Assembly: GCA_003342895.1 (NCBI GenBank)
Contig: PTFA01000035.1
Location: 5,008,801 to 5,072,800 of the forward strand
DNA: 64,000 bases
Reading direction: 5' to 3'
Source of the DNA: Casuarius casuarius
Taxonomy: Eukaryota; Chordata; Aves; Casuariiformes; Casuariidae
Shown here: positions 26,160-37,549 of the stretch, in pieces
How positions within the stretch are numbered: the stretch's first letter is position 1
Layout: the number at the start of each line of letters is the position of its first letter
The notes under the pieces: generated by a model
Told to the model about the DNA's origin: nothing
What the model saw: only the letters and a program-made list of their open reading frames with translations
Database searches by the model: none
Made by a program: the position numbers and the translations under genes

Positions 26160-29065
26160 AATAAAAGTTGAATTGTGACAGCTAGAGCACACGAGCTTAC
26201 GAAACTTGGGTGCAAGTTTCGGAAGAGGTCGCCGTACATCATCCCAGGATCATTAGGCTGGGTAGCAGGAACGCAGGTCATTGCTTCTGCGAGCCTGATG
26301 CAGATGCGAAACACAAGCTATCACTGTCAAGACTACTGTCAAAAAAGACAGTAACAAACTAACTCAATACTAACAGGAAGAAAATGCAATTGATCAGTAT
26401 GAAAAAGGGCACGCACACACAAAAAATGCTGAAGATGGGATCATTCGTTAGAGAAAATTCAGTTTCTTTAAACACTATATGCTTTTATCAGTAACAGACA
26501 GTCTAGCTTGCCTCCAGGACTATTGGTAAATATTTTATAGCCTTCTATCATGTCTAATATTATATAATATTTATGATGAGTTTTTAAAATATTTTTCTTC
26601 AAAACTCTGTGCAGAATGATGATTGACTATTCATTAAGGAACACATTTACAGATGATCTTTAATTTCTTCATCTTGGCTCTTTTCATAGTTGCTCATACT
26701 GACAACTCAAAACTTTACACCTGAGGAACAATGAAACAATTTCAGTTGATCATACGGTTCATTATTCCTGATGTAAATGCAGGGAAACACATTTACAGCA
26801 TGTAAGAAAAACAACCATCTAAAACTGTTGAGACAGAGATGGATATTCAGCATAGGCATTCATAAATAGCAGACATTAAGGCTCCTGATTTTTGTTAAGG
26901 TACGGGAACGTATATCAAGCTTTTAAGCAATAGACTGGCCAGCAGAACCAGCTAAGATATCTGTTGTACAGACACCAACACCAGCTAGACATGCTTCTGC
27001 TGGAGTCCCAAACTCTTTGCTAATTGGCCTCAGATAGAAAGATTTCCAGCTTTTCCTCTTCTTGCTTTCCTCTCACTTCACTTTCTCTGTTGTGAGATGA
27101 TTGAAAGAGGCGAAGGAACCAGTGTAAATTGTCAAGATGATACGATTTTTTTGAACTACACAGTAGAAGAAGATAGACTACATGAACATAAGAGGTTGCG
27201 GCTTTACTCTACGAAGATTTGCCCAAGAGAGCAGATACTTACCACCTGCAAGAAGAGAGTTCTCACTTTCATTACTATCTGAAAACATTGAAAAAGCAGT
27301 TCTAGCCTCAAAAGTGATTGTTAATATTGCATCTTCTTATGCAATAGGAACCTCATGTCTTCCTCATTCAGTGATGAAAATAGTTTTTGCAATTTTTTTT
27401 TAATCCTTTCAATGAAGGATCAATTCAGGTTGGGGCAGCAGAAAATGTAGATGTTCTTCTGCCCTATGTACCACCCTCACATACATTAATGTTCCTGTTA
27501 CAGAGATAAATTAAGTTTTTATTTATTCTATCAGATTTTCACAAATGCAATGAAAGGTAGGGTATCTGAGCACGAAAGATGAATTTCACACATACATCTT
27601 AAGGGAAAACATATCATTTGTTTTTTATTCCTACATTAAGAAATTTTATTTTGGAATCCATGCAGGCACAAATAATTAGTTTTATAACAAACCTTCAAAG
27701 CAGCACTATACTTTAGCTTTCATAATGCTTTTATACTAACACTGCTGTTTGAAAGCATTGTCACCCTGTAATGTCAGATAATTCTGAAGAGTGCTAAAAT
27801 GACAAATCTGATCAAGTAAGTGAACAACAGTGAAGCTAAGATTATTCTAAATTGGGAGAAATTGCAGTAGAAGAGATCAGCAAGATGTCAAAAGGGGACA
27901 GGAGTCTCTCAATCGATACAGGAACATAGTAACTCTCCAAGGCGCTAAATGCAAGTCACGGTGGACTAGAGGAGAAATTTCAGAGATGCAGAAATCTATA
28001 CAAGCCCCTGTTCTTCCCAAGAGCCAAGCTGCAAAGATTGCCTTAGCGCTCTTGGTCGAAATTTAAAGTTATTGCTGCTCCATATGAAACTCATTATTTT
28101 ATTCCAACTCTGGAAGACAAGTTTCCCCCCCCCACCCCACCATTTGAGAGAGAAAGAGATACACACACAAGTTTTTATAATGAAAGGACATATAGCTTTC
28201 TCCTCTAATTGCAAAGAAGTGTCATGATATTTCCTTTGCAGCTGGAATATATAGGCCCCAAATCCTTGAATAAACAAGCAAAACATACACACTCAGGAAC
28301 ACACATCTTGCAGACAGCGGGGCAGTCACAAACTTGAATTCGTGGTACAGGGAAGTTTAATACCACACCCGTGGCAATGGCGTGAGCTCCCTTCACTGCC
28401 CGGACACCGTGCTGAAGGGGCAGCTGCCGAACCCGCTGCTTTTCACCCACAGACTTTGGGCCATTCAGACCAATTCGAGGGCCTATTCATAAAAATTCAT
28501 CTCAGCTCCTCCAAGGGTGCAAGATGGCATTCAGACTCTTGAAGAGCAAATTATATTCTTTCACCCTCCAAAATTAACGTGAAAAAATTCAAAAGGCATT
28601 CAAAATAGGTATCTGCTCCAAGCTTCAGAGAGCAACAACGGGCGAGAGCTAAACGGGAGCCACGAGCGGGCACAAATGAAGACTGAAGAGCAGAAAAACG
28701 CAGATGAGCGTGGGGTTTTCACCCCGAACAGCGGAAGAAACAAAAGCAAGACAGAAACTCTGCAGTGGATGATACAGAGATGACACAGGGAAGTGGGAAG
28801 ACAGAAACAAGGACAGTAGCATAGGCAAGTCCTGGAGAACTTAGTAAAAAGTCATCAGGCTCTGTTAAATAAGAATAGTATTAAAAAAATTTCTTTTGAA
28901 TGTAGCAGATGAAATAGCAGAAATCTTCAAGCCATACTTCTAACACGAACACACGCCTGTGCGCATGTATCACACAAGTACCCGCTCACATAAAGACACT
29001 ATACAGACAAAAGTCACTCCACAGATACCCTTCTAACTACATTATTATGCCAAAATCATTCCTGA
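26160..29065. other. AT-rich non-coding DNA, no gene seen
   Basis: The forward open frames at 27097-27282 and 27182-27403 are short and unrecognised. A stretch of C (28126-28139) sits in the middle of otherwise AT-rich DNA. The exon-like segment at 27243-27278 is listed separately. Confidence 0.55.
27243..27278 (-). other. Small exon-like segment (minus strand)
   Basis: On the minus strand CTGCTTTTTCAATGTTTTCAG, a textbook acceptor, precedes 36 bases that end GCAGGTG|GTAAGTATC, a textbook donor. One register gives SNESENSLLAGG, the other IVMKVRTLFLQV. The splice signals are among the best in the window, but the segment is too short for its coding status to be judged from sequence. Confidence 0.22.
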
Positions 29066-29070
29066 CCAGA

Positions 29071-29091
29071 CAAAAAAAAAAAAAAAAAAAA
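29071..29091. repeat. Poly-A run of about 21 bases
   Basis: An uninterrupted A run directly abuts the unusual segment that begins at 29092. It could be the tail of a retroposed sequence on the plus strand ending here, but the DNA before it has no features I recognise. Confidence 0.85.
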
Positions 29092-29370
29092 AGGTTTTAG
29101 GATAGACTGAAGTGGCCCACAGGGCTTAGCAGACTCAGCCTAGCAGACAAAGATAACCGGTTAGCCTTAACCGGTGCACGCCGAGCGCTCCTCTTGCGGG
29201 GTGACAGCACCCCTGACCTTCGGGACCAACTCAGGCGAGGTGGCACGTAGGACAAGCGCCTGAGAACAGAAAGGCTGGCTTGAAAGTTGATATGCTGATT
29301 TGTCATGTGTTGATGATCATGTGTGATATGCTGATTTTTCATGTGATAAAGATGAATAAATATTGAAAGT
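29092..29370. mobile_element. Possible solo LTR or other inserted element (unclassified)
   Basis: This segment differs from its surroundings. Its first 170 bases contain CpG in AT-rich DNA and a perfect 8-bp-stem hairpin (ACCGGTTA, GCCT loop, TAACCGGT at 29156-29175). They also hold the direct repeat TAGCAGAC twice. The last part holds two 36-base imperfect subrepeats (TGATATGCTGATTT at 29288 and 29324) followed by AATAAA at about 29356. Internal subrepeats followed by a polyadenylation signal suit a long terminal repeat. I cannot define TG...CA ends or a target duplication, and no virus family is recognised. One minus-strand frame is open across it (29097-29342) but looks compositional. Confidence 0.3.
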
Positions 29371-29374
29371 AAGT

Positions 29375-31130
29375 CGGAATTTTAATAACGCCAGAAACGA
29401 AAACACAGAAGTAATACAAAAAACCCTAGATTGGCTAAGAGAAGAACTACCAGTCCATACTCAGTACCACCACCACCAAAAACTAGGTTCTCTAGCACAA
29501 AGTACCATGCAGGAAACTCCTCTTCTGCAGGAACAGTTACAGAGCCCTTGGCTTATAAAGTTCATATAAAAAAAGAGGGTTAAGGTATTCATAAAAAGAG
29601 CTGATGCATTTACAGTTAGGTGATAAAAATGTAAAATGAATACGAGGCCTCATATGCAATTAAGAAAACATAATATTCTATTATTCTTTAGCAAGAGAGG
29701 TACTTCAAAGCAGGGTACGAGTTGTTTTTCCTATTCTTTTTCTAAAGCATAGGAAAGAAATCCATATTGGCACACTTACCCCCATCTCCCTCCTCTCCTC
29801 TTCTCATGCAAAATTTTAAATGAAAGAGGCACAAAAGTGTTTTTTAAAAGAAAACTTTGTAGCAAAAATACTTCTCCAGTACACTTATGAACAAGGCGGA
29901 AAACGTTCAATAACAGTCTTTTCCAGAGGCGATAAATGGGTTAGACTTATAGTTTGGAATCAAAACTTCTCAGATTTGACTGAAAATTAAAAAAACAAAC
30001 CACACACACACACATCCCCCTCAGGACAGAGCTGTATGTGTGGATTTTGTTGATATCCCTACTCAAGAGCATCTTCTGATTTAAGCTTATTCCCTGAACA
30101 CATGTAGCACAGAGGCAGTCCTTAGGATAAAAACACTGCCAGAACTCGCTCCAGTTTCACACAGCCTAACAAAGTGTCCTCGCCAACATACACTGCTCGT
30201 TCTCAGAAGTGTCTTCTAAAATTCCTAGAAAAATGCCTCTGAAAAGAAGCTAGATAAAAGAGGAAGAGAACCCTAAATACTTTGAAATTAATGAGCTAAC
30301 ATTAAATAGGATGTGCTGTGGTTGCAGGTAAACCATAATAAAAGATCATTTAATCAGTAGAATTTCCCAAATTGAAAAGGCAAGTGAGAGAAACATGAAA
30401 AGAACATATCTTGAGGAGAAAATGCATAGGCAAGCCAGTTACATAAATAAGATGACCCAAAGGAAAGTTTTCCACGATTTAAAACATTTAAGTATTTTAT
30501 AAATGACTTTCCAGTTTAAATACCTGAAGCAGAAACATTATGAGAAAGGACATAAAATAGGCAAACAGGAACTGATGTTTTCTCAGAATTGAACTCCCTC
30601 TCATTAACAAATGATTAGCATAAAACTGTCATGCAATCAAGGAAAATTGTACTGATTAGCCCTAATGCCACACATTCAGCTATCCAATAATTCTCTAAAT
30701 CAGAGAAGCAGAACAGGGTCTTTCAGTAGAGCTTAGTATGGCTCTATTTGCATTGGAGTTAATAACCATGGATTTGAGCAGAAAAAGTAGGAGAACAGCA
30801 GTGAGGTAATTATGAAAACCCCAGTCATAGATCTGCAAATCTATGACTGATTGCATCAAAAGCAAATGGAGACATAACACCAAAATGCTCATTTAAGTCT
30901 CCCATCCCTTTGAGATGCACAGAATTCAGCCCTTCTGAACGGCTAGAGATTGCGGGAGAGCAAACTGTTGATGTAGCCAGATAAATAAATAATGGAAAAA
31001 AATGGAGGCAGCTACAAAGAAGAGACTTGGTATATCTATGGCAGAGTGGCAGGTGACAGCCTGGTCTCAGGGAGATGTCCTGAAAAACCACTTCAAGCAT
31101 ATATCCGCTGAGGGGTTTTTGAAGCTGTAT
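29375..31130. other. AT-rich non-coding DNA, no gene seen
   Basis: No gene or repeat is recognised. The stretch from about 30890 to 31130 may be the upstream continuation of the LINE remnant that follows, but I cannot align it. A CA repeat of about 8 units lies at 29999-30015. Confidence 0.55.
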
Positions 31131-31189
31131 TTGTGAGGATTTGAAAACCAGCGGAGAGCTGTCTGCTTCACCTGTCAAACCACACCGCC

Positions 31190-31455
31190 GCAACTAAAAT
31201 ACTGGCAAAGGTTTGGTCAGGAGTTGAGACAAAGTCCTGTCTACATAAGATGAAATAGGTTTATTGTATGAAGGATGAAGAATATGTTACAAGAATCCTA
31301 AGGGATTATCTATCCAGCTTCATCAAAGGAAGGCCCATGTATGTTATTAGCAGTAGATGTAGAGAAAAATTTTGATCAAGTAGAAGAGAATCTTTTCATG
31401 AAAGGCTTTGAATAATACAAAGCTGAGATTCTTAATAATACAAAGGAAAGATTCT
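31190..31455 (+). mobile_element. Fossil L1-clade LINE: reverse transcriptase fragment
   Basis: Translating the plus strand across three frames recovers, in correct order, conserved blocks of L1-clade reverse transcriptase. KILAKV (31196-31213) matches the 'KILAKVLA.RL' block. Next comes CLHK, with an out-of-frame DEIGL...G (from 31249), matching 'LIHKDQIGF..GR', with TGA at the R codon as expected from CGA decay. Then LSIQLHQ (31306) matches 'L.LIHQ'. LLAVDVEKNFDQVE (31344) matches 'LLSLDAEKAFDRVE', which contains the first catalytic aspartate. ILNNTKERF (31428) matches 'LLYNNPKARI'. At least two frameshifts and several stops show it is dead. The YADD box and the rest of the protein are not found beside it. 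CR1 and RTE elements have different residues at the catalytic block, so L1 clade is the best assignment. Confidence 0.68.
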
Positions 31456-31486
31456 GTTGTAGTTAGGCAGCTGAAGAAAAGGTTGG

Positions 31487-31496
31487 TTTTTTTTTT

Positions 31497-31528
<32 letters not shown>

Positions 31529-31535
31529 TTTTTTT
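31487..31535. repeat. Poly-T tract of about 49 bases with one C
   Basis: A nearly pure T run with a single C at 31509 lies 30 bases after the LINE remnant. It could be the poly-A tail of an element inserted on the minus strand, or simple slippage expansion. The sequence beyond it (31536-31680) is open in one forward frame but not recognised. Confidence 0.9.
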
Positions 31536-34048
31536 GATTGCTGCAATTTTGCTCTGGGCATTTGGAATCGGTGGTGTTTGGGGTGTTTTGATTCCATTTG
31601 GCCTCCAGAACTTGCATAAAGAAATAACTTGTTTTGTAACAAAGACAGCATATATCTTTAATCCAGTTGGACTGAAATAGCATGTACAATTCTTTCATGT
31701 TGGAAAAAAAAACCCAGTAGATATATAAGGTAGCTTAAAACAGTAAGGAAAGACTAAATTGTATTTCAGAGCAAAACAGGAAAGCAGCAATCAGAACAGG
31801 CATTCTAGTTCAGGAAAACCTGATACATCCATTGAAACGGTTATGCATTAGAGACAGTCTAAAATACATCCAAAACACTGCATTGCAAGTTACAGGAAAA
31901 CAGGTAAAACTAAGTCTTAATTTCTGCAGTACATATTTATTCACTAGAACTATAAACATTGCCTTTTAGAAGAGTAGATAGGGATATGTTAACAGGTGAC
32001 ACAATGAGACCTAGGAAAAAAGAGGATGCTAAAGATGCCTCACAGTATGTTGAAGATGGACATAAGCAGCTGGCAGAGGGCTGACTGTCAGAGGAGGAAA
32101 CAACCTCATGAGAAAAGAGGCTCTGGGATTACTGGAATGCAATGCAAGCAACTGAACACATCACCTGCCCTTTGACTCTTCCCCATGAATTACAAGAGGA
32201 AAAAAAACCCAAAACACCCCCCCCCAAAAAAACACAAAAGTTTTATCTACTCACGTTCTATCGTCAGCTCTAGCGTCTCAGGTCAACTCCAGTACGATAC
32301 CTGCTAAGAGCGTGACGCAGAGCAGAAGAGCGAGCAGTGGACCAGAAGCCGGTGAGATGAGGCTCTGAAAGGGGCTCGTGTTCTCCTTCAGTGATTTAGG
32401 AGGCAGTGAGAGGTAGTGAACCATCTTACAGATTCAACTTACAACAGCACGGAAGGCGTTTGGTGCAACTCACCGGCCACTGGACATCCATTCGTAGTGC
32501 ACAGAAGAGGGGAGCTTTCAGTAACCTCACTCTTCATCTCTTCTCTTTTCTCAAAGTTGAATGAAAGGAAGCAATCCTTGCTTTCTTCAAGGGAAGAAAA
32601 TGAGTTTCAACTGAGAGCGAGAACCAAAACACTAAACTAAACTGTGCAATACTTAAAATATTTTGATGTCCAGAAGAAATCAATTAATTAAATCTGTTTT
32701 TAATCACCACTTTCATTTTTGTTTTAGAAAGAAATTTAAAAAATTACTGTATGCTTTCTTAGATGATACTCTGCAACTAAATCTTTCATGTACTGTGTAT
32801 CAGTTACTTTGACAGGTCTTACAGAAACACATGCTATAAATGCATGCCCTTACATAGCACATGAATAATAATTCACATGAAGTGACGCAATTAAAACTGT
32901 ACTCTACAGTGCAACCAGCGTGAGCAGTGGACAACCTCAGTGTACAGCTATGACTGATGTCGCTGCAGTGATTTTAGCTAAAATGAAAATACCTGACCTT
33001 GCTTTAGAATAATTAATCTGGGGCTGGCTGGAGCAGCCTAACAGCAGGTATCCAGTGCCATCCGAGATGCCCTCCAGCATCCAAGACATCTGCGTTGTGC
33101 TGGCAAAGAGGATACAGGGTCTACAGCATAAACGTGGCAGGAGGCCAGCAGAGATGCTCAACAGCATTTCCCTACATTTTAGGCAACCAAGTCCTGCTCC
33201 CGGGAACTCCCAAGCCAGCTTTAGGTTACTAAATACAGTTGAAAAGCAGAGACATGTACAGAAGGACACAGCTCCGAGCCATGCCCAGGGTGCTCTGCCC
33301 AGCAGCCTCCCCCCCACGGGAGCCACGGCGCAGAGACAGGAGGAAAACAAGGCAAATCTCCTCGGCTGTTCAGTCCTATTTCACAAGAAACAGATCTAGT
33401 TTCAGACACTTCCTTCATGCCTAGTTTACGACTTGGATAAACTTGTTTTCTTAAGCATTACGAGGAAGGAGGTAAATATAGCACTTCAGTGCCCTTGCTT
33501 CACGTTGACAGACCATTCATGATAATGTACATTTCCTTTGGGTCCCAAGATAAGTATGAAAGTTAAGATCCCCTGAATTAAGGAAGTGTCAGTTTGTAGT
33601 CTTTAATATTAATAAAGTTAATTAGGCAGAAAAAGGACTGACTTAGCACACATTAAGTAAAAAGGGCTTTTACTGATACATTTTCTCCGTAAATCCAAGC
33701 TAACATTTCTCATTCTGTGTGAAAAGCTTCTTTTCATGTATGTATTCAGGGACTTTAATGGCAGAATTTTGCAAACGTGGTAAAGATGGTGATAAATTTG
33801 CAGCAACAAATCGAAAGCAATCTAATTGTGTTGTTTCAGCTCAAGCCAGCTCAGTGATGAAGCCCTCCAAGGGCCTGGACTAGAAAGCCTGCTTCTTCCA
33901 GTGACTGCAGTTCAATTCTGGCCACCTACGGGAATCCCAAACGAAAGCAGCTTTCCAGTTTGGAGGTAACACATTGAGGAAAATAACTTCCATCCTCTCA
34001 CTAGAGGGAAAGTTACAATAATACTGAATTCAAGTTTTTTTTTTTTTT

Positions 34049-34083
34049 NNNNNNNNNNNNNNNNNNNNNNNNNNNNNNNNNNN
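34049..34083. other. Assembly gap (35 Ns)
   Basis: Thirty-five unresolved bases directly follow a run of T that begins at 34035. The true length of the missing DNA is unknown. A longer homopolymer or microsatellite is the likely cause. Confidence 0.98.
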
Positions 34084-34647
34084 AGAAAATAAAAGGTTTT
34101 GTTGTTATTACTAGTTGGTTGGTTTAAAATGTCTTTGGTTCAGTAACAGTCATTGCAACCAGAACCTCATATTCACGTGGCATAAGGTACTGCATACAGC
34201 ACTTAACTCTGACCCTGGCCCTACGGTTACAAAGCTTGAACACAGATGGCTTCTTCCCAGCTTCCATAAAAATTACCTTGTCATACAGGTGTTTTCATGA
34301 ACTCACAGGCCAGAAGGACTAAAACAAGTTAATCTCATATAACCCTTATTTCTTGACATACAATAATAGAAAAGTGAAACCTTCCCATCAGAAAGCAATC
34401 TCAACCCTTAGCTTCATTTGAGTCAGTATACAAATCCACTGTTACACAGCCTTTACCTTATGCACATTCACAGTTCAAAACACAGTGAATGAGCAAGCAC
34501 ATTATTTAAATAGGTTTAGGGAACGTACAGTGCGATTGCTTCCTGATGCACTCGCACAGTCTTTGTCTCGAGAAATCTGTCAAGCCTTGACTGCACAGTT
34601 TGTGTATGCAACACAAAACCTCCCCAAGGGCCTACCTTCTCAAGCTC

Positions 34648-34717
34648 ATATGTATCTATATATATATATAAGTATTTATATATAAAAAGGACCACACACA
34701 CACACATATATATAGGC
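34648..34717. repeat. TA- and CA-rich microsatellite pair
   Basis: A TATATA tract, a short TATTTATATATAAAAAGG spacer, then (AC)n passing into (AT)n. It is an alternating purine-pyrimidine region with weak self-complementarity and no visible gene context. Confidence 0.8.
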
Positions 34718-35967
34718 CTTTTATACATTTGGTGTCCAAAACATCTTGTTGCAATGAATTCTACAATAATGAATTATTGTGCAAAAGAGTAATCATTTGT
34801 GTTTTATATCTGTCACTTCCTAGTTTAAGAGGAACATTGCCTTTTCAGTCATCCGAAATGATGATTCCCTGTTGCTTATACTTCCTATCCACACCTTTCA
34901 TGCTATATCCCTGCTCTAAACTGATGCCTTCAAAGAACCATCCTCAATGGCTCCAAGATGTCTTTTGGGGTTGGCAACGGACCACTTTGTTCCCACAACA
35001 TGCATGTTGCGAGTGCAGTAACTCCTGCATTTTTAAACAGAATTAAAAAAAAAAAAAACCCCACACAATATCTATGACATGGAATAAATAAAAGTATCAA
35101 GCAAAGTTTGCCAGTATAGAGGATCTTCCCTCCTACTAAAATTATGATCCATTTCAGATTTGATTATGAAATTTCTGCTTTTCTAGGAGACCCACGAGGT
35201 TTTTAAAACTGAGTAACAGACTACGCCTGAAAGGATACACCCAAAACAAAGAAATTCAACAACCTCACCTAAATTTGTTCATAAGCTTACAGCTGTGAAA
35301 GTGGACTTTGAGTTTCATAATTAGCACAAGTGGTGCAAACATTAGTTTCAGGTTTCATCCAAAACATTTGTTGGAATTGTTGTACACACACATGCAATGA
35401 ATGGCTAATGACTGTTCCTGTACCCCAAGCTCTTAAGCTTACCATCCAAACCCTGACAAAAACAGACACTAATTTGTATGCATATTCCACACTAAAATTG
35501 ATAATATATAATGCACTTCATTTATGTTTACTTTTAATTCTACAAAGGAACAAGCCAAACAAAGCACATGCACATTAAAGTTTTGTTCCTCTTAGGTTAC
35601 TGATATTTGGAAATAATAAGTATGATGATATCTTAGGCTAGTATTAGCTAATAAGTCTTAAAAGAATTTATTTAAAAGATAAACAACCTCCAGGAAAAAA
35701 AAAATTGCTTCTGATTCCTCCTCTGTGACAATCTCGTGGACTTCATCATACTGCTGCCACCAGCCAGAGCTGTACGTGGCAAAAGACATCAGTATGGGAT
35801 CACATCTGCTTTCATAGGTGCACTTATTTATGCTGCACAACAGAAATTACACCACTTTTCTTTTTTTAAACACATCTCAAAAGAACACGGCTCCCGCATA
35901 GTTCAGGGAAAAATGTTTCTCTATTTCTCTCCAATAATACCGTTTCCCTTAGAATTCATTTCCTTTG

Positions 35968-36155
35968 ATGCCGGACGCACAGAGCGCTGGCTTTCCGGCG
36001 GGGAGCTCCCGCTGCGGGCGCCCTACCCTGCAGGCACGCTCTGCGGGCGGCAGCTCCTCCGCGGCAGGTAGGGCTTCGCTCCGCACGTCCTCCCCACCGC
36101 ACGCTAGCGGCTGCGCGCACAGGCGGCTGCGCTCTGCTCAAATCCTGGCGCGGGT
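35968..36155. promoter_or_regulatory. CpG-island-like core, first of a cluster
   Basis: About 25 CpG occur in 186 bases, with GCGCGC and CCGGCGGGG motifs. It is flanked by AT-rich DNA on the low side and followed within 1.4 kb by two more CpG-dense blocks. A possible plus-strand donor (GCGGCAG|GTAGGG) lies at about 36067, so a plus-strand first exon could begin here. Open frames in several registers reflect GC content. It is the best promoter candidate in the window together with the next two blocks. Confidence 0.45.
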
Positions 36156-36289
36156 GTGAAGGCCTGTCAGGGCAGCAGCGCCATAATCACGGCAAAAAAC
36201 TTCTCTATTCTGTTTTTCCCCGAAACAAATCCTATTAACTTTCACTCTTCCTTTCCCCTGAAGACTGAGGTCAAGACACCACCCGTTTC

Positions 36290-36400
36290 TCACTGCTGCC
36301 TTCTCCTGGGTTACCAGCTGCGTAACCGCGAGGCGGACAGCCCGCCCGGGGTGTCAGGGGAACGCAGGCTCCCAGCGAACTGGGTTCACATAAACCCAAC
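36290..36400. promoter_or_regulatory. Small CpG-rich block within the cluster
   Basis: A GC-rich stretch with CpG (CCGCGAGGCGG, CCCGCCCGGGG) links the blocks at 36.0 and 36.6 kb. It adds to the case that 35.97-37.54 kb is one interrupted CpG island. Confidence 0.3.
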
Positions 36401-36539
36401 TATGAACTGCCTCCGAATCTAACAGGTCAGTAGTCTGCGCGGCAAGTTTTCTTGTTGCAGGGCTAAACATCTTTCATTCCACTGAAACGACATCTTAGGT
36501 CACTAGTACTGTCTATCTCCTTCAGCAAAATTTGTTTTC

Positions 36540-36770
36540 TGAAACGGAGAGGCACAGGAGTGCACGACGACCCCACCAGACAAGCGCGAATCAGCTCGTA
36601 CGAGTGGCTTGGGCTCCTCCCCTCAGCAACGTCGCGTATTGCTGGGAACCGCCTGCCCAGCGCTGCTCCTTCCCGCGCCGCACCCAGCGGGCACGCTCCC
36701 GTGGAGGAGCGGGGCGCAGCCTTGCACCCGGACCGGTTTCTCCCTGACAGGGCACAAAACCAGCCCACTC
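36540..36770. promoter_or_regulatory. CpG-rich block within the cluster
   Basis: GC-rich DNA with frequent CpG, including ACGTCGCGTATTG and GGAGCGGGGCGCAG. Overlapping open frames of up to 181 codons run through it on both strands, but none has a recognisable domain. They are explained by the scarcity of AT-rich stop codons. Confidence 0.35.
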
Positions 36771-37194
36771 TTAAACACCAAGAGCCCCACACCACACCAG
36801 TGCCTCTTCTCTGCCGCGGGGAGGAAGGAGTAAATCACACCTGCATTATGGCCCACGTTACTTCACAACAACAAAAAAAACCCTTAATACCTTGCATTTT
36901 CCAGTATGGAAAACTTGTATTATTAAATAAAAGTGTTACCTCCATGTTTGTGATGTGTCGTTACTTTTTAATCGGGAGGTTTCGATGGCAAGGGAAGAGA
37001 GAAAAACATGAAAAGTATCCGAGTATTCACAGATGTTGTTTCCTCTGGCAGGAAACTACTATAGCAAGTGTAAGAGCCAGTCAGTTGCATACAAACACAC
37101 TTTAAGAGTTGCAATAGGAGGAGTACTAACTGAAACACATATCAAAAGCTTTGTTTGCAAGTTGTGTACAAGCCGGCATCCTTCAGCAGCGCTT

Positions 37195-37540
37195 GTACGT
37201 CACTGGACGAGACAGAGGCGCTCACAAGCACTGTCTGCGGAGGCGACCGCAACACGCGCCACTGCAGCACAGCGGCTCGGCAGGGGCGGCCAGGCCGGCG
37301 AGCAGCGCTGCCCGCGCACAGGAGACGCCTGGCCGGGGAAGCAGCGGGGAGACCGAGGGACACAGCCGGCGCGAGGTCTCCCTGCGAAGGAGGGCACCGG
37401 GAGCAAGCTGCTCCAAGAGACCTGCGCAGCAGTGCCCGCCAGATCCAGACAGGGCACTTCCAGGCCCTCCCAGGGCAGCGCCCGCGTTACGCCCAGGCCC
37501 GGGCGGCTTAACACAGATCCGGGCATGTAACACGCACCCG
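37195..37540. promoter_or_regulatory. CpG-island-like block, longest in the window
   Basis: About 35 CpG occur in roughly 340 bases at high GC, which satisfies the usual CpG-island length and density by eye. Frames of 226 and 165 codons on the plus strand, and about 100 codons on the minus strand, overlap here. The same DNA is open in four or more registers, so none can be trusted as a gene. The block closes the 35.97-37.54 kb cluster. Its use as a promoter is inferred from composition only. Confidence 0.48.
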
Positions 37541-37549
37541 GGCTCCTCT

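Larger units (their letters stand above)
31700..35960. other. AT-rich non-coding DNA with assembly gap
   Basis: No gene is recognised. GC rises mildly at 33010-33350 with opposed open frames and no known product. TA/CA-rich tracts lie at 34648-34717. The N gap at 34049-34083 follows a T run, which is typical of read failure at homopolymers. Confidence 0.55.

Noticed and set aside
26195..26330. Open minus-strand stretch with MMYGDLFRNLHPSF next to the exon candidate at 26084
   Set aside because: It would need a 44-base intron to join its neighbour, and the opposite strand is open over the same bases. It cannot be told from chance.
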